This document shows, piece by piece, positions 7,808-15,096 of a stretch of DNA of 15,386 nucleotides (the first letter of the stretch is position 1; each line of letters starts with the position of its first letter). The notes beneath the pieces are model-generated. The model made no database searches. It was given only the letters and a program-made list of their open reading frames with translations, and was not told the origin of the DNA. The stretch comes from Clostridiales bacterium (GTDB lineage: Bacteria; Bacillota_A; Clostridia; Lachnospirales; Bianqueaceae): the NCBI GenBank assembly GCA_019423265.1, contig JAHZBS010000039.1, positions 1 through 15,386 on the forward strand. Direction: 5' to 3'. The position numbers and the translations under genes are program-made.

Positions 7808-9124
7808 TTACATTTTGGAATACTTATCTTTTATATATTCGGATACGCATTCAATTTCCGGAAACAGCGCCGCCCGGTTGATGGAAAAGGCCTCCAACTG
7901 CTCCAAAATTTTCTGTTTTTTGGTTATAAGCGCAATGATCTTTTTGCCGTTCTCCCGATAGCGAAATTCTTCTAAGGAGTGGGTTGAATTGCGCAGGCCA
8001 CACAAGATAAAGGCTCCATCCTGCTTCACGATGCGATTATTATTTTTAAGGGCATAGACGATATAGCTATTGAGCACATCATTTTTGTTAATTTCGGCTT
8101 GAAAGGCTGGCTTTTCCAGCCGCACTTCGTGGAGCAAGCGCCCTGCACGGCGATTAAACTCTTTATTGTCAATCGTCCCATCCTCCGCCAGATCGCAAAA
8201 CTTGCGCTGCAACGGATAAGAGAAAACCGGCAAACTCGCCAGTATGGAGACCGTATCGCTCTGGGGGTATTTGATCTCATGATTCTCAGCCGAAATCAGC
8301 ACCAGCTCGCCGTATGTCGCAGTTTGACTTTCACACGCAAAGTAGAGAGCCACCAAGGGGTTTCTCGTTATATCCAATAGCCGTGTCGGCAGCCCGTAGT
8401 GCTGCATCTTAACCAGTCTCTCTAAATGGGTATGACAGTTTTCAAAGTCATTGGGGCAATTGATGAGCAGCTCGTGATACATTTTGCTCTCATTCTGCTC
8501 CAGGCGAACGGTTCTCATGATAGACGGAAGCAGGACATAGTTGGGATCCGCGTGGCCCCGAAAAAAGAGTTGGTCTTTCCTGCGCTTCGCTAACGTTGAC
8601 GCAATAAATTGATTGATCCCGGAAATGGAGGACAGAAACTGAATCTCCACCTTCGCCTTGTTGTAAACGACGCCCTGCGCCATACAGATATTGCGCTGAA
8701 TGCTGTGCAGATCTTTAATGTAGCGGAGAAGTTCCCTTGTGAACTCTTCCCTCTCCTCTGCATTCTTTAGGATTCGGTAAACCCAGTTGACGATGGCGCT
8801 GGATTCATCATATGTCAGCTCCATTGAATCCTTTTCCTCATACTCTTGGCCGCTTCTCAATTTTTGCTTCCATGTGTCAAAGGCGGCATCTTCTGTGGGA
8901 TACGCGCCGTCGTATAGAACTTTATATCTAGATTTTGACGCGGCGAGACGGCCACGGATGTCTTCTTTTTTTATTCTGCCAAATATGTAGAGACTCATGT
9001 CGATATAGCCTTCCGACAGCATCTTGTCGAGGCAAATCATCTTAAACGCCTGTTGGATCGTCTGAATGTGATACAATCTTTCAAAGAAAAAGGAAAACAT
9101 GCCGTCGCCTCCCATCGCTCTCAT
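7808..9124 (-). CDS. FRG-domain protein
   Basis: About 438 residues. The FRG domain (about 187-270) is clear: FFRGH at 187-191 (the family's F-R-G signature), then LLPSIMR, E-rich helices, and QHYGLPTRLLDITRNPLVA followed by LYFACES. A later DGAFILCG (about 369-376) also recurs in FRG proteins. The biochemical function of FRG domains is unsettled; they often occur in accessory and phage-defence-like loci, but no defence partner is adjacent here. The N-terminal 180 residues look helical and I do not recognise them. The start at 9124 has AGGAG 7 nt upstream and lies about 16 nt after the predicted transcription start. An ATG at 9100 with GGAGG 7 nt upstream is equally possible. The TTG at 9148 overlaps the -10 box and cannot be the start. 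pucR follows after 32 bp. Confidence 0.85.
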   Translation of the reverse strand: MRAMGGDGMFSFFFERLYHIQTIQQAFKMICLDKMLSEGYIDMSLYIFGRIKKEDIRGRLAASKSRYKVLYDGAYPTEDAAFDTWKQKLRSGQEYEEKDSMELTYDESSAIVNWVYRILKNAEEREEFTRELLRYIKDLHSIQRNICMAQGVVYNKAKVEIQFLSSISGINQFIASTLAKRRKDQLFFRGHADPNYVLLPSIMRTVRLEQNESKMYHELLINCPNDFENCHTHLERLVKMQHYGLPTRLLDITRNPLVALYFACESQTATYGELVLISAENHEIKYPQSDTVSILASLPVFSYPLQRKFCDLAEDGTIDNKEFNRRAGRLLHEVRLEKPAFQAEINKNDVLNSYIVYALKNNNRIVKQDGAFILCGLRNSTHSLEEFRYRENGKKIIALITKKQKILEQLEAFSINRAALFPEIECVSEYIKDKYSKM

Positions 9125-9147
9125 GCCTGTACTCCTGCCATAGGTCA

Positions 9148-9176
9148 ATTCTACCGTATGATCGCAGCATTGTCAA
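9148..9176 (-). promoter_or_regulatory. Sigma-A promoter of the FRG gene (and possibly pucR)
   Basis: Minus strand: perfect -35 TTGACA (9171-9176), a 17-bp spacer, and -10 TAGAAT (9148-9153). Transcription would start near 9141. Confidence 0.8.
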
Positions 9177-9205
9177 TACTATAAAGACGGCGCGGACGGC
9201 CGCTC

Positions 9206-9234
9206 TGGACAGGCTGACATTGTGATGATATAAT
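9206..9234 (+). promoter_or_regulatory. Sigma-A promoter of the divergent unknown gene
   Basis: Plus strand: -35 TGGACA (9206-9211), a 17-bp spacer, and perfect -10 TATAAT (9229-9234). The leader to the ATG at 9321 would be about 80 nt; I see no strong structure in it. The two divergent -35 boxes are only 29 bp apart. Confidence 0.75.
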
Positions 9235-9320
9235 ACAAATCGTATCAGCAGTGGGATGTCGGGTGTAAATCTCGCCCGGTCTGTTATTCTCTAAACTGAC
9301 TTTGGATGGAGGATCTCCGT

Positions 9321-10355
9321 ATGACAAATGCGTATCGCAGATTTTTGAACCCTGCGGCCGAGCCGGCTACCCCTCAATGGAACGTCTTTTTTGACGGCAG
9401 CTTTTGGGGGCATACTGGAAAAGACCATGCCGGGACAGAAATCACAGTCGGGAAACAATTTGAATGGGCCGGGCGGCAATGGCTGCTCCCGGCAGTTTAC
9501 TCCTGCGGCAAGGGCCTGGTTATCGACTTCTGTATGCGAGTCGAGGCACAGGAAATCCGTGCTTTCATGGGGAAATGGGATCTACGCCAGGAGAACGACT
9601 CCTGCGAACATTTCACGCAGGAGCAACAGATGGAAATCGAACTGGACAGTCCGCTGCACTTGGACTTTGACGCCCAACTGGAATTAAATGGGCGGAAGCT
9701 GCTGACTTCCCATGGCTGTTCGGTATGCTACAATCCCTGCTTGCCAGATGGAATGCGGAACGACCTGGAAGCAAAATGGGTCGTTAAACATTATGCTCTG
9801 AACCCCGCTTATGGGTGGGTTATTTTCAGGAATGCTTTTCCCTGGGCGGGTCAGCATCGTCCTAAAATCAAAACGCTATCGCTTACGATGGAGCAGCATC
9901 CGATATCCATCCCCGGCCCTCATTTTCGGGTTGCCGCTGCCGGTGATACCGTTGCGTTTGTTCATCCCGCAAGCGGGAAGGAATATATTCTAACCGTACA
10001 GGAGTTGGAGCCGCATATCTTGCCTGAGAGTTGTCTGGACTCTGAGCGATGGGAATATCCATCCCATTTTTGGGCCATGAGCTATACAATCAATCCTGAA
10101 ATTCCTGACGGCAGTCTGACAATCATGGACTGTGCAGGAAGCGACAAGCCAAAAGAAAAGGCGCCCTCGTCACCCGCTGCAATGGGCATCATTGGCGGGG
10201 CTGATGGTCCAACTGCAATCTTCTTAGATAGAGGCGAAAGCGGGCAGCCAAGGGCGGCCTGCTCTTCTCTGCACTTCTCGCCGGTTGACAGCGTGGAATG
10301 GTACATTATATTTTGCGAAAAACAGTTTGATACTATAGAAATAACACTCTTCTGA
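9321..10355 (+). CDS. Unrecognised protein with a GIIGGADGPTAIF motif
   Basis: 344 residues; I do not recognise the main body. It lacks a signal peptide or long membrane segment and is rich in W, F, H and C, with cysteines at SHGCSVCYNPC (about 130-140) that could bind metal. Residues 288-302 read MGIIGGADGPTAIFL, matching the conserved signature of the beta subunit of sodium-translocating decarboxylases (OadB/GcdB/MmdB), where it is part of a membrane ion channel. Here it sits alone in a low-complexity stretch (KPKEKAPSSPAA before it), so it is not a decarboxylase. From memory, similar isolated copies occur in other clostridial hypothetical proteins. The start is the ATG with GGAGG 8 nt upstream; the in-frame ATG at 9306 overlaps that ribosome binding site. 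It is the only plus-strand gene here, with its own promoter and a hairpin at its stop. Confidence 0.75.
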   Translation: MTNAYRRFLNPAAEPATPQWNVFFDGSFWGHTGKDHAGTEITVGKQFEWAGRQWLLPAVYSCGKGLVIDFCMRVEAQEIRAFMGKWDLRQENDSCEHFTQEQQMEIELDSPLHLDFDAQLELNGRKLLTSHGCSVCYNPCLPDGMRNDLEAKWVVKHYALNPAYGWVIFRNAFPWAGQHRPKIKTLSLTMEQHPISIPGPHFRVAAAGDTVAFVHPASGKEYILTVQELEPHILPESCLDSERWEYPSHFWAMSYTINPEIPDGSLTIMDCAGSDKPKEKAPSSPAAMGIIGGADGPTAIFLDRGESGQPRAACSSLHFSPVDSVEWYIIFCEKQFDTIEITLF

Positions 10356-10378
10356 AAAATGGTAGCGTCCATTTTTCA
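10353..10378. terminator. Hairpin between convergent genes, possible bidirectional terminator
   Basis: TGAAAAATGG (10353-10362) and CCATTTTTCA (10369-10378) are perfect 10-bp arms around a 6-nt loop. The left arm contains the stop codon of the plus-strand gene. The A/T runs inside the arms give U-runs in both directions, but the stem has few G-C pairs, so strength is uncertain. The minus-strand AAA/nuclease gene ends 13 bp further on. Confidence 0.5.
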
Positions 10379-10391
10379 ATGCATTAGCACT

Positions 10392-12260
10392 TTATAAAGA
10401 ATCCGCAGCAACCTCAACCTGTTTTCCGCTGAAGGCAACCCCGTACTTGAAGATCGTTTTAATACCCTTGGCGGCCATATCGGTATCGTACTTGCGGTCC
10501 TCAATCTGTGCCAATGCCGCCTCTGAGAGCTGCTTTACTTTATCCCCAGAAAAATTCCTGGCCGCCTTTAGTTCAATCAGAATGCCTGGCATATTCTCCG
10601 ACTTAGGCAATAGCTGGATATCGTATCGGCCTTCCCCTGACTCCCCATTCGAGCTGATATAGTAACGGTTATCCATCATAGCGCAAAGCCCCAGGACAAA
10701 ACCATGATAAAAGTTTTCCCCGGCCGTATCGTAACAGCTTGCCGATTGGAGAAGAAGCTTGTGTATCTCTTTTTGCAGTCTCTGTGCATCATTAGAGCAT
10801 AATGCTTCCTGAATCGAGATCGCAGTGGCCTGGGGAATCATATCGGCTAATTTTTGCAGGATCTCTTTGTTATAGACAAACGCGATCTCCTGGTTAGGCA
10901 ACGCCACCTCACACATGTAATCGCCGCTAAAAGCAGGCTCTATTCTCACGACTTTCAGATAGCCGGCAACCAGCAGAAAACTGTACACGGAGGAAGGATT
11001 GTTTCGAATCTGCGGATACATGACACCAGTATCAATATATGTTAGGAAAGATTCACCTTGCAATAAAGCATTGAGGCGCTCATAAATATCTGCTCCCGCA
11101 TGCGCCAGAACCTCACCGATAATCTCATTGCTGCCGGTCGACTGCCAGAATGTTTTAGGCTGACAGTCATTGCTAAAATAATTGATGACAGACCATGGAT
11201 TGAATATTTCCGAATCCCCGAACCGGTACCCGTCATACCAGGCGCAGATTTCCCCGTACTTCTCTTCCACATCATAATAGCGTGCAATGGCTTTTACCTC
11301 TTCCGGTGTAAAGCCAAAATATTCACTATATCGGTTGTCTAATATGGAATTAACTTTCAAATTGTTTAAGCCGCTGAAAATACTCTCTTTGGCGACCCGG
11401 AGAATACCTGTTAAAAAGCCATAGGAGAGATGCCGGTTATCCTTCAAGCCGCCCGAAAACAGGTTGCGCATAAAGAGAACCACTTGATCGTAAAAGCCCA
11501 TCATATGCCCCTGCTGGATCGGAGTGTCATACTCATCGATAATAATAATCGGCGGGATACCATAATGCTCGTCCAACATTTGGGAGAGCCTTTGCAGAGA
11601 CATCATCATATCCGTACTGTCCGCTTCCTCTTCCAAAACAGTTTTAAAGTATGCCTTCTCATATTTGCTGCACTGCTCACTTTCCAAAAGCTCGCTGTGG
11701 CGTTCAAACTCCTGCCTCAGAATCATTGAGATCTGATCATAGGTCTCCTCCCAGGTATTCCGTTTCACATCCTTAAAGGTGATAAAAATCACCGGATATT
11801 TGCCCTGATAGTCGCGATATTTTTTGCCGCAGGCCCAAATCTTTTTATCTCTGAAATAAACAGAGGTATCTTCGTCCGTCTTTTCAAAGAAGGTGCGAAA
11901 CATATCCATATTCAAAGTCTTGCCAAAACGGCGCGGACGGGTAAACAGCGATACCATAGGGCGCTCGTCCAGAAAATCTTTGATCATCATGGTCTTATCG
12001 ACGTAGTAGTATTCTGATGAGGCCAGACGGTAATCCGAAATTCCAACCGGCAGCGGCAAGTCAGGCAATCTTTTTGTTTTTCTATATGCACCGGTTTTGA
12101 TCCGACTGTCAGTAGGTTTTTCGGTTTTCGCAGGAATCACCCAACTGCGGCCTTTCTTATATGCTCCTTTTATCCGCCCCTCTTTGCATAGGACAGTTAC
12201 TCGACGTTCTGTGACCCCCCACAGCCTTGCCGCTTCCTTTACAGTCATTGCATGGCCCAT
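10392..12260 (-). CDS. HTH - AAA-ATPase-like - PD-(D/E)XK nuclease-like protein
   Basis: About 622 residues. Residues 5-45 (MTVKEAARLWGVTERRVTVL, then KGRSWVIPA) are an excisionase/MerR-like helix-turn-helix. Then comes the AAA-ATPase-like domain typical of this family (PF09820 type): LPVGISDYRLA, a modified P-loop RPRRFGKT (108-115) and Walker B IIIIDEYD (238-245). The C-terminal part is a PD-(D/E)XK nuclease-like domain: GRYDI (D at 547) and IELKA (ExK at 563-565). Many anaerobes carry several paralogues; their role is unproven, with DNA processing, defence or mobile-element-like behaviour all proposed. The ATG at 12260 has GGAGG 7 nt upstream and opens directly on the HTH. A TTG at 12338 would add 26 unrelated residues and falls inside a hairpin. 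It stands alone between a plus-strand gene and queA. Confidence 0.88.
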   Translation of the reverse strand: MGHAMTVKEAARLWGVTERRVTVLCKEGRIKGAYKKGRSWVIPAKTEKPTDSRIKTGAYRKTKRLPDLPLPVGISDYRLASSEYYYVDKTMMIKDFLDERPMVSLFTRPRRFGKTLNMDMFRTFFEKTDEDTSVYFRDKKIWACGKKYRDYQGKYPVIFITFKDVKRNTWEETYDQISMILRQEFERHSELLESEQCSKYEKAYFKTVLEEEADSTDMMMSLQRLSQMLDEHYGIPPIIIIDEYDTPIQQGHMMGFYDQVVLFMRNLFSGGLKDNRHLSYGFLTGILRVAKESIFSGLNNLKVNSILDNRYSEYFGFTPEEVKAIARYYDVEEKYGEICAWYDGYRFGDSEIFNPWSVINYFSNDCQPKTFWQSTGSNEIIGEVLAHAGADIYERLNALLQGESFLTYIDTGVMYPQIRNNPSSVYSFLLVAGYLKVVRIEPAFSGDYMCEVALPNQEIAFVYNKEILQKLADMIPQATAISIQEALCSNDAQRLQKEIHKLLLQSASCYDTAGENFYHGFVLGLCAMMDNRYYISSNGESGEGRYDIQLLPKSENMPGILIELKAARNFSGDKVKQLSEAALAQIEDRKYDTDMAAKGIKTIFKYGVAFSGKQVEVAADSL

Positions 12261-12333
12261 TTTAGCACCTCCAGCCCTTTTCAGTATAGTTATAGGCCAA
12301 TATTTCTGCGCATATTTATTCACAATTTTTCCT

Positions 12334-12376
12334 CTCAAACTTTTGCAAGAGTTTGAGGTAAAAACGGCCTTTTACC
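12334..12376. repeat. Two abutting hairpins upstream of the AAA/nuclease gene
   Basis: CTCAAAC (12334-12340) pairs with GTTTGAG (12351-12357) around TTTTGCAAGA, which itself pairs further. GGTAAAA (12357-12363) pairs with TTTTACC (12370-12376). Both are perfect 7-bp arms that meet at 12357. They lie between the queA terminator and the AAA/nuclease gene. Role unknown: leader structure or remnant of an inserted element. Confidence 0.5.
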
Positions 12377-12399
12377 CCTATTGGGCCCAAAAACGCCCG

Positions 12400-12440
12400 A
12401 AAAAACCCGCAAAAGCCCAGCAACACTGCACTTTTGCGGG
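12400..12440 (-). terminator. Strong intrinsic terminator of thrC-queA
   Basis: Minus strand: CCCGCAAAAG (12431-12440) pairs perfectly with CTTTTGCGGG (12406-12415), with a small inner GCA/TGC stem in the loop, followed at once by TTTTTT (12400-12405). It begins 8 nt after the queA stop. Confidence 0.92.
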
Positions 12441-12448
12441 CTCTCCGC

Positions 12449-13492
12449 TCATATCACAACCATGCTATCGCCAAAGCTAAAAAACCGATACCGCTCCCGG
12501 ACCGCCTCCGCATAGGCCGCCATCACATGCTCCCGCCCCGCCAGGGCGCTCACCAGCATAATCAGCGTCGATTCCGGAAGATGAAAATTCGTGATCAGCC
12601 CATCCAGAATCTTAAACCGATACCCAGGATATATGAAGATGTTTGTCCAGCCGCTTCCGGCCTCAAGGGTCCCATCCTCCTTGGCGGCGGCCTCCAGCGT
12701 CCGGCAGGACGTGGTCCCCACCGCTATGACCCGGCCGCCGGCCGCCTTAGCCTCCATAATGGCCGCCGCAGCCTCCGGGGTGATACAGTAGTATTCGGAA
12801 TGCATCTCGTGGTCCTCGATGCGGTCCGCCTTCACAGGCCGGAAGGTCCCCAGCCCCACGTGCAGCGTCACATAGGCCAGGTACACCCCCTGCCGCTGCA
12901 AAGACGCCAGCAGTTCCTTCGTAAAATGCAGCCCCGCCGTGGGCGCCGCAGCCGAACCCTCCTCTCTGGCGTAGACCGTCTGATACCGGTCTCGATCCTC
13001 CAGCGACTCGTGGATATACGGCGGCAGCGGCATCTGCCCCAGCTCATCCAAAATTTCCTCAAAGATGCCATCAAAGTGAAAGCGGACAAAGCGGTTGCCT
13101 CCGGGAGCTTCCCTCAGCACCTCCGCCTGCAAACGGCCATCGCCAAAGGAAATCCGACAGCCCGGTCTCGCCTTCTTGCCCGGCCGGACCAACACCTCCC
13201 AGCACACTCCCGCCAATCCCTCTGCCTCCCCGAGACGGCGAAGCAACAGCACCTCAATCTTAGCGCCGGTATCCGGTTTTACCCCCAAGAGTCTGGCGGG
13301 CAACACCTTGGTATCATTCAGCACCAAACAGTCGCCCTTTTTCAGATAGGAGCCGATGTTGCGAAAAACATCGTGCCCTATAGCGCCCGACACCTTATCC
13401 AGCGTCAGCAGGCGCGAATCCGACCGATTGGCCAAGGGCGTCTGGGCAATCAGCTCTTCCGGCAATTCATACGAAAAATCACGGCGATCCAT
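12449..13492 (-). CDS. queA: S-adenosylmethionine:tRNA ribosyltransferase-isomerase
   Basis: 347 residues, the full length of the family. QueA transfers and isomerises the ribosyl group of SAM onto 7-aminomethyl-7-deazaguanine in tRNA to make epoxyqueuosine, a late step of queuosine synthesis in the cytoplasm. Family motifs in order: the N-terminus [16 protein letters not shown] (5-20), [15 protein letters not shown] (56-70), PLPPYI (155-160), PTAGLHFT (184-191), [10 protein letters not shown] (211-220), HSEYY (231-235), the GTTSCRTLE segment and [11 protein letters not shown] near the C-terminus. It starts 12 nt after the thrC stop, with AAGGA upstream, so it is translated from the thrC transcript. 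No other queuosine gene is in the window, and the pairing with thrC is not metabolically obvious. Confidence 0.97.
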   Translation of the reverse strand: MDRRDFSYELPEELIAQTPLANRSDSRLLTLDKVSGAIGHDVFRNIGSYLKKGDCLVLNDTKVLPARLLGVKPDTGAKIEVLLLRRLGEAEGLAGVCWEVLVRPGKKARPGCRISFGDGRLQAEVLREAPGGNRFVRFHFDGIFEEILDELGQMPLPPYIHESLEDRDRYQTVYAREEGSAAAPTAGLHFTKELLASLQRQGVYLAYVTLHVGLGTFRPVKADRIEDHEMHSEYYCITPEAAAAIMEAKAAGGRVIAVGTTSCRTLEAAAKEDGTLEAGSGWTNIFIYPGYRFKILDGLITNFHLPESTLIMLVSALAGREHVMAAYAEAVRERYRFFSFGDSMVVI

Positions 13493-13504
13493 ACACTGAT
13501 CCTT

Positions 13505-14980
13505 CTACAATCCCAAGATTGATTCCACAGCCTGCAACGCCCCATCTCGTCCGCATTCCAGGCGGTGACGCACGGGGGCGGACAGGACCTCCTTCACGGA
13601 AGCGGGAAGCGGCGTGTGGCTGAGAGCGCTGATCCTCTCCACCATCGCCTGCTCAGAATCCCCCGCAGCCCTTTCCCCAAGCGCTGACAGAATGCTCTGG
13701 GGAAATTTATAAGGACTGGCGGTGGAAACGACCACAACCGGCGTCGCTGACGGTGAGGCGGCAAGGTATTTTTCCTTCACGCTCCAAGCCACAGCGGTAT
13801 GGGGATCCATGATGTAACCCGTATGGGTGTACACCTGGCGGATTGCAGCCGCCGTCTCCTCCTCCGACGCATATCCGCCGCAAAAAACCTGTGGCAGTCC
13901 CGGCATATCGACCTTGTACCGCCCCTTTCGAGAAAGCTGCCCCATCAAATCCGCGACAGTGCCGCCGTCACGGCCGCAAACCTCATAAATCAATCGCTCT
14001 AGATTGCTGGAGACTAAAATATCCATGGATGGCGACATGGTGAGGTAAAACTCACGGTTCGCATTGTACTCACCCGTCTGAAAGAAGTCAGTCAACACAT
14101 TGTTGGAATTCGATGCGCACAGCAGCTTGCCCACCGGCAGCCCCATCTCTTTCGCGTAGTAAGCCGCGAGAATATTGCCAAAATTGCCGGTGGGTACGCA
14201 GAAGTCGAGGGGGGCCCCCATGGCGATGGCCTTCTGCTCCACCATGGCGAAGTAGGCGGCAAAATAGTATACTACCTGAGGGACCAGGCGCCCTATGTTG
14301 ATAGAGTTGGCGGAGGAAAACATATAGCCCGCCTCCTGCATCCGCACAGCCACAGCTGGGTCCGTAAAGATCTCCTTGACACTGCGCTGCGCGTCGTCAA
14401 AATTGCCCTCGATAGCCACCACATGGGTATTGTCCCCTTTCTGTGTCACCATCTGCCGCTTCTGGATAGGGCTGACCCCATCCTTCGGGTAGAAGACGAT
14501 GATCTCCACGCCCTCCACGTTGGCAAAGCCCTCCAGCGCAGCTTTCCCCGTGTCGCCGGACGTAGCTGTCAGGATCACAATTTTCTTATCCAGCTTCTGC
14601 TTCTGGGCTGAACACTTCAACAAATGCGGCAATATGGATAGCGCCATATCCTTAAAAGCCAGCGTCGCCCCGTGAAATAGCTCCAAAAAATAGTGATCCC
14701 CACGCTTGGCCAGGGGCGCAATCTGCGGCGTATCAAACTTTGAATCGTACGCAGCGTTCGCACAGGCTTCCAGCTCTTCACGGGTAAAATCCGTCAAAAA
14801 TACTCCCATGATCTCCACGGCCAACTGCTGATAGGACAGAGCGCTAAGCTCCTCCAGCGGCTTGGCAAGCCGGGGAATCTCCTCCGGCACAAACAGACCG
14901 CCATCCTCGGCAATCCCATGTAAAATCGCATAAGAAGGGGAAACGGTTTCCCCTGTCCCCCTAGTACTTTTATATTGCAT
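13505..14980 (-). CDS. thrC: Threonine synthase
   Basis: 491 residues, the length of the long (E. coli/yeast-like) class of threonine synthases. This PLP enzyme converts O-phosphohomoserine and water to threonine and phosphate, the last step of threonine synthesis. Visible motifs: the N-terminus YKSTRGTGETVSPSYAILHG and AEDGGLFVPEEIP; FHGATLAFKDMALS with K110 as the PLP Schiff-base lysine; TATSGDTGKAAL (138-149) for cofactor phosphate binding; and VPTGNFGNILAAYYAKEMG. The ATG has AGGAGG 7 nt upstream. It is the first gene of a thrC-queA pair with a promoter about 50 bp upstream. I see no T-box or other riboswitch: the leader is under 50 nt. No hom or thrB lies in the window. Confidence 0.97.
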   Translation of the reverse strand: MQYKSTRGTGETVSPSYAILHGIAEDGGLFVPEEIPRLAKPLEELSALSYQQLAVEIMGVFLTDFTREELEACANAAYDSKFDTPQIAPLAKRGDHYFLELFHGATLAFKDMALSILPHLLKCSAQKQKLDKKIVILTATSGDTGKAALEGFANVEGVEIIVFYPKDGVSPIQKRQMVTQKGDNTHVVAIEGNFDDAQRSVKEIFTDPAVAVRMQEAGYMFSSANSINIGRLVPQVVYYFAAYFAMVEQKAIAMGAPLDFCVPTGNFGNILAAYYAKEMGLPVGKLLCASNSNNVLTDFFQTGEYNANREFYLTMSPSMDILVSSNLERLIYEVCGRDGGTVADLMGQLSRKGRYKVDMPGLPQVFCGGYASEEETAAAIRQVYTHTGYIMDPHTAVAWSVKEKYLAASPSATPVVVVSTASPYKFPQSILSALGERAAGDSEQAMVERISALSHTPLPASVKEVLSAPVRHRLECGRDGALQAVESILGL

Positions 14981-15030
14981 AGTCTCTCCTCCTAAACGTG
15001 CCTCACGCGCGGCTCATGGCCTGCGTGGAT

Positions 15031-15039
15031 ATTATACCA
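15031..15039 (-). promoter_or_regulatory. Extended -10 promoter of thrC
   Basis: The minus strand reads TGGTATAAT: a perfect -10 (15031-15036) with the TGn extension. The -35 region (about 15054-15060) is poor and falls within the arm of the upstream terminator, so recognition would lean on the extended -10. Confidence 0.65.
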
Positions 15040-15045
15040 TAAAAC

Positions 15046-15090
15046 ATAAAAAGAAACCACCCCAAATTTGCGACGTTTTTGGAGTGGTTT
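15046..15090 (-). terminator. Intrinsic terminator of the SleB-like hydrolase gene
   Basis: Minus strand: AAACCACTCCAAA (15078-15090) pairs with TTTGGGGTGGTTT (15054-15066), a 13-bp stem with one G-U pair and an 11-nt loop, followed by CTTTTT. It starts 6 nt after the hydrolase stop. Confidence 0.88.
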
Positions 15091-15096
15091 TCTCTC

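Noticed and set aside
9125..9148. TTG at 9148 as start of the FRG protein
   Set aside because: The TTG overlaps the -10 hexamer TAGAAT, upstream of the predicted transcript start.
9306..9320. ATG at 9306 as start of the divergent unknown gene
   Set aside because: This ATG overlaps the GGAGG that serves the ATG at 9321 and has no ribosome binding site of its own.
7808..12260. A multi-gene phage-defence island made of the FRG, unknown and AAA/nuclease genes
   Set aside because: The three genes differ in strand, have separate promoters and terminators, and none is a recognised defence operon partner of another; adjacency alone is not enough.
12261..12338. TTG at 12338 as start of the AAA/nuclease protein
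   Set aside because: It lies inside a hairpin without a ribosome binding site, whereas the ATG at 12260 has GGAGG at 7 nt and opens on the HTH.
12434..13522. Plus-strand open frame of 362 codons
   Set aside because: Exact antisense of queA; the translation is Q/R/H-rich shadow composition.
14981..15040. T-box or amino-acid riboswitch ahead of thrC
   Set aside because: The predicted leader is under 50 nt and no T-box motif or antiterminator is visible.
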